64,000 bases of DNA from Dipteris shenzhenensis (taxonomy: Eukaryota; Polypodiophyta; Polypodiopsida; Gleicheniales). Within the stretch, counting starts at the first letter, position 1, and every line of letters begins with the position of its first letter. The notes under the pieces were generated by a model. It saw nothing but the letters and a program-made list of their open reading frames with translations. It ran no database searches and was not told the origin of the DNA. Of this stretch, positions 21,647 through 31,098 are shown in pieces. The stretch is taken from the NCBI GenBank assembly GCA_047967505.1, contig CM106539.1. One strand, 5' to 3'. A program made the translations under genes and the position numbers.

Positions 21647-24091
21647 CTAACTAAGGAAGACTTGGTTTCCCAAATCTTCGTTTTTGTCAGGGATGGCTCG
21701 CGTGTTGATGTAGTAGCACTTCAGTCGGCTCCCGTTTATTGTTGTGTTGAATTGGACTCCATCTAGTGTTTCAAGTAGCACAGCTCCAATGGGATTCATC
21801 TTTCGTACTCGATAGGGTCCTTGACCTAGATATTTCAATTTTCCCTTGTGTACTTTGGCATTGTATAATAGGACTAAGTCGCCTTCCTTGATTTCTTTAG
21901 CTTTCATATTCCTGTCAAACCATGCCTTTCTTCGATGTTTTTCTGTTGTCATGGCATGATAAGCGACTAGTCTGGTCTCCGTATGCTTTTCCAACTGACA
22001 GAGCCTTTCTTTCAAGGACTCATGATCACCCATGCGTTCCTGTATTGCGATGCGCAGGCTTGGTATTACAAATTCAAGTGGGACCACGGCTTCAAGGCCG
22101 TACACCAATTGAAAAGGTGTGTTCCTTGTACTGACCTTGAATGTGGTTCTATATGCCCATAAGGCTGCATTCAGTTTCTCTGCCCAATCAGAACGCTGTG
22201 GTTCTACTACCTTGGTGAGGATATTGCATATGATTTTATTTGTGGATTCTGCTAGTCCATTCCCTTGGGGGTAGTAGGGTGTGCTTTTTCTATGAATGAC
22301 CATGAAGCCAGACAAGAGTTCTTGGATTACCTCATTGACAAAATGTGTGCCTCTATCCGACACAATTTCAAGGGGGCATCCGAATTGGGTGATCACATGT
22401 TTGTACAAGAATCTTGCTGTGCTTTTGGCATCTGCCTTTCTGACTGCTTTAGCTTCAGCCCATTTTGTAAAGTAATCAGTGGCCACAATGATGTAGCGTG
22501 CCTGTGTTCCTTTTGCTGCTGGATGTATGGGACCCACATAATCAATCCCCCATTTTTCAAATGGCTGTTGTGCAACAACTGTTGTTAGGGGATTGAAGTC
22601 TTTGTGTTGTGGTTTAATAGTTCGTTGGCATACATCACAGCCTTTTACATATTGATAGGCATCTGCCCATAGTGTTGGCCACCAGTAGCCTGCGAGGAGA
22701 ACTTTTCTTGCTGTGGCTTCCCCTTGGAAGTGTCCTCCTGCAATGCCTTCATGGACTTCACTCAGGATTGGCAGGATCTCATGAGGCATTACACATCTTC
22801 TTAATATCTGGTCCTTGCCCATCTTGTATAGTTGTCCTGCAATGAGTTGATATGGTGCAGCCTTTAGAATCAATTTTCTGGCATCTACTGCTTTCATGTC
22901 AGCAGGGGGTGGTCTTCCTGCCATCAAGTACCCAATGATATCTCCACACCATTCTGGAACAGCATCTATTTGAAATAGTGTGGCATCTGGTAAGTCATCT
23001 TCTACGCCAGTGGTTTCTTCTCCTGTCTTGACTCGAGACATGTGATCGGCAATGTAGTGTTGGGCACCTTTGCGGACCACAATTTTGAAGTTGAATTCTT
23101 GCAGCAAGAGGAGCCATCTGGTTATTCTTCCGGTGGTACACGGACGGTTCACAAGATATAGCAATGCTTGATGGTCGGTGTAGAAGACAAAATCATTTGC
23201 GAGAAGATAGTGCCGAAATTTCTTTACACTGTACACCATTGCTAGGGCTTCTCTTTCTGTGGTTGTATAGTTGATCTCTGCATCATTGAGTTGTCGACTG
23301 GCGAAGTAGACGGGGTAGTCTTTCTTATGTTCACCCGGTTGACAAAGCACACTCCCAATTGCATACTTGGATCCATCAGTATGAACATGAAAATCAATAT
23401 CCCAATTGGGAGATAGAAGGATGGGTGCTGTGATTAGGCGCCACTTTAAAAGCTCAAAGGCTTGGTCACACTCTTCGGTCCATAAGAACTCCACTAATAA
23501 TTTGTAAAGTGGTCTAGCTATCATGGCATACCGCAATATAAATCTTCTATAATAGCCGGCATGTCCCATAAAAACCTGTACACCTTTGGAATTTGTAGGA
23601 GGAGGCAATTCCATGATGATTTTGATTTTGTCCATGTCAGTTGCAATCCCATGTTGAGAGACGATGTGTCCCAAAACAACTCCATGGGTGACCATGAACT
23701 GGCATTTTGTTGGATTTAGGGAGATGCCATACTCCCTGCATTTGATTAGTACTTCTTCTAGACATTTGAAGTGGTCCTGTTTGGTTGAATGGATGCACAA
23801 ATCATCCAAGAAGACCTGGAAAAACTTATTCAAAAATGACTTGAAAGCTGTGAACATGACTTGCTGGAATGTGGCTGGGGCATTACAAAGGCCGAATGGC
23901 ATGACTCTATATGCAAAAATACCCCATTCTGTAGCAAATGCTGTTTTTGATTGGTCTTGAGGAGCAATTTGTACTTGGTTATAGCCACTGAATCCATCCA
24001 AGAAGCTATAAATTTCGGATCCTGCCACCTTTTCCAACACTGTTTCTATTAAGGGTAGGGGGTAGTGATCCCTAATTGTGGCAGCATTCAC
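21647..24091 (-). pseudogene. Gypsy pol: RT, RNase H, integrase
   Basis: An 814-residue frame opens inside RT. It has MNAATIRDHYPLPLIETVLE, then FATEWGIFAYRVMPFGLCNAPATFQ, then the catalytic VFLDDLCIHS. RNase H follows with HTDGSKYAIGSVL and TTTEREALAMVYSVKKFRHY. Integrase has an HHCC-type zinc region (HEGIAGGHF ... CDVCQR) and catalytic blocks WGIDYVGPI, IVSDRGTHF and GNGLAESTNK. The C-terminus (GDLVLLYNAKVHKGKLKYLG, GPYRVRKM) lacks a visible chromodomain. The N-terminal side of RT is in another frame just upstream; a small deletion and frameshift near 24080 removed the VDYRKL block. Confidence 0.9.
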
Positions 24092-24836
24092 ATTTTTTTA
24101 CGCATATTCTAAGCTTCTTGTTGCGTTTAGGCACAATGACAATGGGTGAAACCCAATCAGTGTGCTCTATCTCGTAGATGAATCCAGTATCTAGGAGTTT
24201 TTCCAGCTCGTCATAAACCATGGTGCCATATTTAGGATTTGTGCGATAAGGTCCACATACCTTAGGGCGAGCACCTTCCCTTATAGGGATCGTGTGAACG
24301 GCCACTTCTGGTGAAATTCCTTTCATCTCTTTGTATGACCATGCTAGGCAGTCATGGTATTCCATTAGGAGGTCTTTGAGTTTGATTTCATCTTCTTGAC
24401 GGAGCTGTTTCTCAATGAAAACCAACTTTTCTTCCTCCCCTTCAAGGGCGAGGTTTATTGTGCGTGTTTTTGCTGGTCCCTCATAGATTGGAGTTTCTCC
24501 AATGCTATCGGGCACTTCTCAAAGATCGGCCTCTGATAGGGTTGAACTAGCCTGAGATGTGTCATGAGTACTGGGTGGCATAGTTGCATTTAGTAATTTG
24601 TTAGGCTCTTCTTTCCTTTCTTTTTCTGAAGTCTCTGGATCGAGCTTCATCCGCACATGTGGCTTATATTTCCGAAACTTCTTACGTTGGGAACTATGGG
24701 GTAACTTTTCCACTGGTAAGGTGTTTCCAAGTAAGGGTTCATGTGCTGCACATACTCCTTCCAGTCCTTCAGGGGACCATTCAAGAGGTGGTGGTTTTGA
24801 CTTTGAGGGGACTGCCTTTGCAAGATACAATTCCAC
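24072..24836 (-). pseudogene. Gypsy pol: protease-RT linker and RT N-terminus
   Basis: Two same-frame pieces are separated by TGA 24519-24521. The upstream piece carries a Pro/Ser/Lys-rich linker. The downstream piece has EIKLKDLLMEYHDCLAWSYK, LLDTGFIYEIEHTDWVSPIV and VPKRNKKLRIC, the RT fingers of gypsy elements. The TGA falls where Arg would fit (CGA to TGA). Confidence 0.85.
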
Positions 24837-25906
24837 AATCCGTGTTTGGACTCGTTCGAATTCATTGAAGTGCTCGGCCTTGGCTCTTCTCTGCGATTTC
24901 CTCCTGCAGCTTTCTTGCGGGATCTTCTGTTGTTATGCAACTGTGGAGGTTCAACTTTTGGGAGCTCAACTGCCATTAGGGCATGCAGAATGGCTAGGTC
25001 ATTATCAAAGATTTGATCTTCAATTTCAGCATTCACAGCCTCTGTTTCAAGGTCCCAAGGAAAATCTGAGTCATCATTGGTATGGGTACCTTCTTCAGGT
25101 TCATTATCCCATTCGAGGTCTGCCATAAAGAATGGCATCTCTAGATTGATTGGTTCTTCATGTGTCGGTGGAGGATCGACCTGTAGTGCGTTAACATCTA
25201 TCTGTGAGAAGATGGGGTCTAATGAATGGCAGTTGTCGATGGTTGCCAATGTTTGTATCCAGTTATTGACATTGCTTTGTGAGTCACCTGCTATGGCATG
25301 CTGTTGCAAGGGATCTGATTTGCTCGAGATTGTCGTGGAAGATGTGTCATCCAATGCTCTAGGAACAATTGGTTTAATAACTCTTGTCCCCACATTCACC
25401 CTGACTGCAGTGTCTCGATTCTGGATTGTCAATCTATCCGTTCCCCAGTCATGGAGGACTGATGCTTCCCATAACCAAGGACGTCCCAGTAAGATTTGAT
25501 AGGATTTTTTGGGGAGATCCAAGATTGTGAATTGAAGGGAAAAGCGGACTCCTGCGATCTTTGTGGACACGCCATTCACTATTCCCAAGGGTTTAGCCCG
25601 TGAATCATCGGCAAGGCGTATGTTGAAATTAGCCTTTTGCATTGGTGGGAGACCCCATTCTTTGTAAAGCTCCTTTGATAGGACATTGACACCTGCTCCA
25701 CCATCCACTATGGCTTGGATTTCATTATATGCCTTGTGGATCAAAGGCACAGTGATGTTGCATATGTCATCTTTCTCACCCATCTGCACAGGGATATCAT
25801 CAATGTCGTTCATAGGTGGAGGGGCAGTTGCGAGTTCAATCCATCCTTTGAAACTCTCCCAGAGATTGGGACAATTTTGTAAGAGGATTCCGATGGGAAT
25901 GGACAC
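24837..25906 (-). pseudogene. Gypsy aspartic protease region
   Basis: The frame includes NEIQAIVDGGAGVNVLSKEL, where DGGAGVNV matches the active-site block of gypsy-type retropepsins. YQILLGRPWLWEASVLHDWG, matching the second conserved GRPW block, follows. A long acidic linker comes after. The open frame extends on to 24647, but homology passes to the next frame near 24840-24850, indicating a frameshift. Confidence 0.85.
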
Positions 25907-25975
25907 AGGGCAACTCAGTATGCTAGAGAGTGCAGCTCCTTCAAGTTGACGTGGCGGAACATTCTGTTGTGGAGT

Positions 25976-27400
25976 CTATTGTTGGAACAAAGGCTCGAGT
26001 ACAGTATCAATACTTTGTGGGGCCAAGTCATGGAGTGGGACTTGAGCTTGTTTCTGAGCCTCAAATTGAGCTTGTTCACTTTGGACCCATTGCTGAAGTG
26101 CATGAAAACGAGCCTTCTCCACCTCTGCATTTGGGAATGGAACTTCTTTTATTCGAGGCTCGAGAGTTGATGTGGATGAACTCGGCTGCTCATTGCTTGG
26201 CGGTGGTGGAGGCACTTGTGCTTTCTTTCTCAGAAGTCGCTTCGGTTGGATTGGAATGATAAGGTCCTTCGTGGCCGCTTTCTGTTGGCGTGTAATTACA
26301 TGGATAGGTTGTGACCTTAGACTTGCCAGACCCAGACTTTGATGGTCCACCCCAATGATGCCGATGGGGACGTCAGGCTTAACCTCTATTTGTTCTGGGA
26401 CCTTATTTTTCATGGGACAATCCATACAGGCATGTCCTATGCCACAATCTCTGCAGAGTGGTTGGAAAGTGGCTGGGCTACCGCGATGAGGGCACTCTGC
26501 GATTCTATGATTTTCTCCACAACCGTAACACTTGATTGGTGCGCGAAATGTGTTGGGTCGCACTTGATTTGCATAGACTGGTATTAGACCCTCTGCACCT
26601 TCTACATAGTACACTGGGTACTCTGCTTCATACTCAAATAGTGAGTCTACTTCTTCGGCTTGTAATTGATGTATGGGGACTGCCTGAGGAGCTAGATTTG
26701 GTGCTCTTGGATATGGTCGTGGATTCGGATTCCTGAGTAGTTGTGGGACTTGTGTCCGAACGGGAACAGGATTTAGTCTCGGAGCTGGGGGCGCTTGTGC
26801 AAGTGTCGGTTGCCTGTATACTGGCATGGGTGCCGCTTGGTATTGTGGTGGTCGAGGCGGATTGTTGCGCATGTTGAAGATGCAACTGGTCTCATCATGG
26901 CCGCTGACGACACAGATATGGCACCACAACCATGGTGGTGGATTTGCTTGTGCATTGATTCTTGCTCTTAGGACTGGGCATTCATTTGCTGTATGATTGG
27001 CCAAGCATTGTGGGCACCAGACATTTTCTCGCCGTGGATATGTTTGAGTTGGCGGCTGAGACAAGTGAAGTTTTTGATCCATGGCCTGCATCATATCTTC
27101 TTTCAGCTTCAAGGTCATGGCCTCGAGGCGATCTTCATTGGATGTTTCAGCAGTGTCCTTTGATTTACCTTTTTTCGAGCGCTTATCTCGTGTATTTGAT
27201 CTGGCATCATCACTGCTAGTGTCTGAATCTGTCATGCCATCTTCGATGTCAATGGCTGCCGCATGAGCAGCACTGAATGTTTCATAGCTACTTATCTTTT
27301 TCATATCCTTGCGGATTTTCTTTCGTAGACCTGCTATGAACCATGCCGTGAGGTACTTTGCATCTGGGCGTGGGTCACATTTGGCGATCAATCTCTTCAT
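25976..27400 (-). pseudogene. Gypsy gag C-terminal half with CCHC knuckles
   Basis: This contains RLIAKCDPRPDAKYLTAWFI of the gag core, then two or three zinc knuckles (CPQCLANHTANECP, CHICVVSGHDETSC, CYGCGENHRIAECP), and a Pro/Gln-rich end. The N-terminal half lies just upstream in another frame, separated by a stop (27502) and a frameshift near 27410. Confidence 0.85.
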
Positions 27401-27501
27401 CTTTCCCAGGTATGTGCGTACATCTTCCCTCCGATCTTGTTGAGTTGGAGAGCGGGATCATCTTGTAGCCTCTCCATTTGAAAGCGACGTTTGAATTCGG
27501 T

Positions 27502-27954
27502 TTAAAGTAGGTCCCATGTAGCATGTTCTTCCACAAGAAGGTCGAGGTACCATTCTGACGCCTCATCAGTTAAGGCCATTGGAAACCAAGCCACCTTAGT
27601 TTCATGGGATTGATCACCACCTGCTCGACATGCGGCATCAAAATGTTGGAGGAAGCGAGCAGGGTCTCCCCTACCATTATATTTGGGAAGTTCCAGTTTT
27701 CCCAAGGGTCGTCGGCCGTGATTGTTGTGATTTTGTCGATTGAAGAAGTTGTCAGCCTCGGCATCGAGCTCGATGTCCCCATCATGCTCAGGACGACGTC
27801 CAGCCATGTTGGGGCGTGGAGGAGTCAAAGGAAGTTGTTGAATCTCAGCGGGGGATTCAGGGTAGAGGATTGGCGGGGGCGATTGTTGCAGTGGAGTAAG
27901 TTGCAGATTGGGCGAGCGTTGGAGTCGAAGTCGTTGGCCGGAACGTAACTGCAT
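27502..27954 (-). pseudogene. Gypsy gag N-terminal half
   Basis: The frame begins MQLRSGQRLRLQRS. It contains LELPKYNGRGDPARFLQHFD and WFPMALTDEASEWYLDL, the retrotransposon-gag core signature. It is closed by TAA at 27502-27504, after which homology continues (TEFKRRFQMERLQDDPALQL) in the same frame for a short way. Confidence 0.85.
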
Positions 27955-29710
27955 GTAGATGGTGCGTGATTGGCTAAGGGGATCGCTACCCCAAGGGCGG
28001 GCGTGGAGGTGGTGTCGTTAGGAGAGTTAGAGTGATGTTAGTTTGTGTAGGGACCGTCGTGTTAATAATGTGCCTAGGATTGTCCTACGTGTGTAGGGAA
28101 ATGTGCCGGTGCAGACGGATCGTTAATCGGAGGTCGCGGCATGAAAATACGAGTGAATTAATGCAAAATGAGGCCCACACGGGGGCACGAACGAACATGT
28201 GCTAGGGATGCCGAAATGGTGTGCAATGGGCTGGAAAAATACCCCATAACGTGGTGTTTCCGTGTGTGAAATCTGGGTTCAAACGGGGTTCAATTTGGGT
28301 CCCAAACGGATGAGTTTCGAGGGGTTAAAGGAGGGGTAAATTTGGCGTTTGGGGGGGTCCTAATGGTGGTGTGAATGGACTTTAAGTCCAACCGAGGGGT
28401 TGAAACCAAGTGACTCTAGTTAGACTAACTAACCTAGATCCTCCCAGTTACTGTAACTGGGAGGTTTAACGAACTGTAGTTAGATACTAACTGAAGAGTT
28501 AGTCTAACCTAACTGAGGGTAACTAAACTAACCTAACCTTAGTTACGACTAACCAAACCTACGTAGCTAATCGAACTGAGGGCAACTTAACTAACCTAGT
28601 TGGCCTAACCTAACTAACCTAACCTAACTGTAGTTAGTACTAACCTAACTATGGTAAAACTAACCCTAGAGTTAATTTTAGGTTAGGTTTAGTTTTTTTT
28701 TTTTTTTTGGGTTTGGTTAGGTGGGGGGCTGCCCGGCGGCGGCGCCCGGAGGGGGGGGGTTGATGCGGCGTGGGAGGGCGGCGGCGTTTTCGAAGGAGGG
28801 CGAGGGGAAATGGCGGGGGAGTAGCGCAGGGGGGGTGTGAGGGGAGTGGTGCAGGGGGGAGTGTGGGGAGAGTGGCGCAGGGGGGTGTGAGGGGAGTGGC
28901 GCAGGGGGGTGTGAGGGGAGTGACGCAGGGGGGAGGGGAGGCCTGTGCGAGGGGGGTGACGGGGGAGGGTGGGGGGCGCGTAGCAGGGGGTGAGAGAGCT
29001 GAGGGAGCGGGGTGAGTGCGGGGCGGGGGCGGGGAGGGACGGGGTGCGGGTGGCGGCGGGCGGGGACGCTGGGCGGGCGACGCTGCGTGCGCCGCCGGGC
29101 GGGCGGCGCTGCGTGCACTGGGCGAGGTGGCGTAGGAGGGCACGGGCGAGGGTGCCGCCGCAGGGGGGCGCTAGTTGGACGGGGGTGGCGCAGGAGGGCG
29201 CTGCGCGGGGCGGTGGCGCGGTCGCCGCGGGCGAGCGGGCGGGCGGGCGCCGTGAGGGGGTTTACAGAGAGGGGAGAGGGGGGTAAGGGGGAGGGGGTAA
29301 GCGGGAGAGAGAGGAGAGGGGGTGGGGTGAGAACGAGGGGGAGAGAGGAGAGAGGGAGTGAGAGAGGGGGTGGGGGAGAGAATGAGGGGGTGGAGAGAGA
29401 GGGGGAGGGGGGAGGAGGTGGAGGGGGAGGGGGAGAGGGGGAGGGGGGAAGTGGTAGTGGAGGGGGAGAGGGGGGAAAGATGGTGGTGGAGGGGGAGAGG
29501 GGGAGGGGGGAGGAGGTGGAGGGGGAGGGGGAGAGGGGGAGGGGGGAGGTGGTAGTGGAGGGGGAGAGGGGAGGTGGTAGTGGAGGGGGAGGGGGAGAGG
29601 GGGAGGGGGAGAGGGGGAGGGGGGAGGTGGTAGTGGAGGGGGAGAGGGGAGGTGGTAGTGGAGGGGGAGGGGGAGAGGGGGAGGGGGTGGAGGGGGAGAG
29701 GGGGAGGTGG
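27955..29710 (-). other. Gypsy leader, part 1: TTAGGTTAG tract and G/C-rich tract
   Basis: This leader segment has no gene. From 28400 to 28690 it carries many ACTAACCTAA / AGTTAGT units and a perfect 12-bp-arm palindrome at 28440-28464. From 28720 to 29710 the plus strand is extremely G-rich, first CpG-rich, then GGGGGAGAGG repeats. The proline-rich ORFs on the minus strand across it are repeat by-products. Confidence 0.7.
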
Positions 29711-29715
29711 AGGGG
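29711..29715. repeat. Target-site duplication AGGGG, left copy
   Basis: AGGGG directly before the left copia LTR is repeated exactly at 35599-35603 directly after the right LTR. Confidence 0.9.
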
Positions 29716-29886
29716 TGAGAGTGCTCTCAACGGAAGCAAGAACGGAAGAAGGAGAGAGAGAGACAGAGAGCCACACAAGTTTTGGTGGGTGCAGAACCAC
29801 CCTAATCTTCTTTTTCATTCATTTATATATGTGTTTGAGTATTGTACATAACCGGGGTTAAGGCACAGTGACCTTTAACCCCCACA
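29716..29886 (-). mobile_element. 3' LTR of nested copia (171 bp)
   Basis: It is bounded by TGAGAGTGCTCTCAACGG and CCCCCACA on the plus strand. The match to 35428-35598 has three transition differences, indicating a relatively recent insertion. Confidence 0.95.
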
Positions 29887-29902
29887 ACCTCCCACTTAAA
29901 GG
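29887..29902 (-). other. Polypurine tract of nested copia
   Basis: On the minus strand AAGTGGGAGGTT precedes the LTR end, in the expected position for the plus-strand primer. Confidence 0.75.
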
Positions 29903-29937
29903 ACAATGTGCCTTTAAGAGAGAACAACTAGTGAGCA

Positions 29938-31098
29938 TACTATCCAATGCCCATCAATACACGACAATACTCAAACCGCTGACTAGGTAGACTCTTCGTC
30001 AGCATATCTGCAGGGTTATCATCTGTATGAACCTTGACAAGCTCTATGCGCGTCCTCAAGTACCTCCCTGATGAAATGGTACTTGACCTCAATGTGTTTG
30101 GTCTTTGCATGAAAGACCGGATTCCGTGCTAGCTGAATAGCACTCATGGAATCACTATGCAATGTCGGTACACCTGTATGAATCCCCAAATCTCCCACTA
30201 GCCGATCAAGCCATATAGCCTCCTTGCAACCCTCTGTGGCTGCAACATACTCAGCCTCTGTGGTAGACAAAGCAACGCACTTCTGTGCGCGAGACATCCA
30301 CGACACTGCACCACCTGTAAAGGTGAACACATAACCAGAAGTGGATCTCCTACTATCCACATGCCCTGCATAGTCTGAATCTGTGTACCCAAGTACACGC
30401 ATGTCTCCTTTACCAAAGCAAATGCACATCTCCTTGGTACCCTTCATGTACCTCATGATGCACTTAACTGCCTCCCAATGCCTCTTTCCTGAATTAGCCA
30501 TATAGCGGCTAACAACTCCCACTACAAATGCAATGTCTGGTCTAGTAATCATAGCATACATAAGACTCCCAACTGCTGATGCATAAGGAACCTTGGCCAT
30601 CATGGCCTTTTCCTCATCTGATTTGGGACTATCTGTATGACTCAGTTTCACATATGGAGGCAATGGAGTACTCACTGCCTTCCCCCCCTCCATATTGAAA
30701 CGCTGTAATACTTTTGTAACATACTCTTTTTGTGAAAGCCAAAGGAGTTTCCTACTCCGATCACGCGTGATGCGCATACCAAGAATATGACCTGCAAGTC
30801 CCAAATCCTTCATATCAAAGGCCTCATGCAACTTGGCCTTTAATGCATCTAGCTCATAAGTATTCTTGCTAGCCAATAGCATATCATCCACATATAGTGC
30901 CAAGATTATCAGGCTATTATCCTTAGCCCTTTTAGTGTAGAGGCAGTGATCAATTTCACTCCTTCTAAAACCCTGGGACCGAATGAAAGCATCAAACTTC
31001 TGATACCATCCTCTAGGTGCTTGCTTAAGACCATAGAGACTCTTCTTTAGCTTGCAAACTAAATGCTCTTTGCCCTTTTCTTCAAAGCCTTCCGGCTA
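29938..31098 (-). pseudogene. Nested copia pol: end of RT and RNase H
   Basis: This resumes the polyprotein frame after TAG 31096-31098, where MVQPEG is expected and Gln is replaced by a stop. It continues with CKLKKSLYGLKQAPRGWYQK, LALYVDDMLLASKN (catalytic YVDD), GSLMYAMITRPDIAFVVGVV, and the RNase H blocks GYTDSDYAGHVDSRRSTSGY, ALSTTEAEYVAATEG and KTKHIEVKYHF. A one-base deletion near 30065 shifts the frame. In the shifted frame the usual end, DDNPADMLTKSLPSQRF, runs to TAG at about 29940. Two small lesions thus inactivate an otherwise complete polyprotein. Confidence 0.9.

Noticed and set aside
22265-25128. Plus-strand ORFs of 107-176 residues across the gypsy pol
   Set aside because: Antisense shadows of the minus-strand gag-pol.
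28649-29851. Long Pro/Gly-rich ORFs on both strands
   Set aside because: They arise from GGGGGA-type simple repeats; no domain, and open frames on both strands in the same place.
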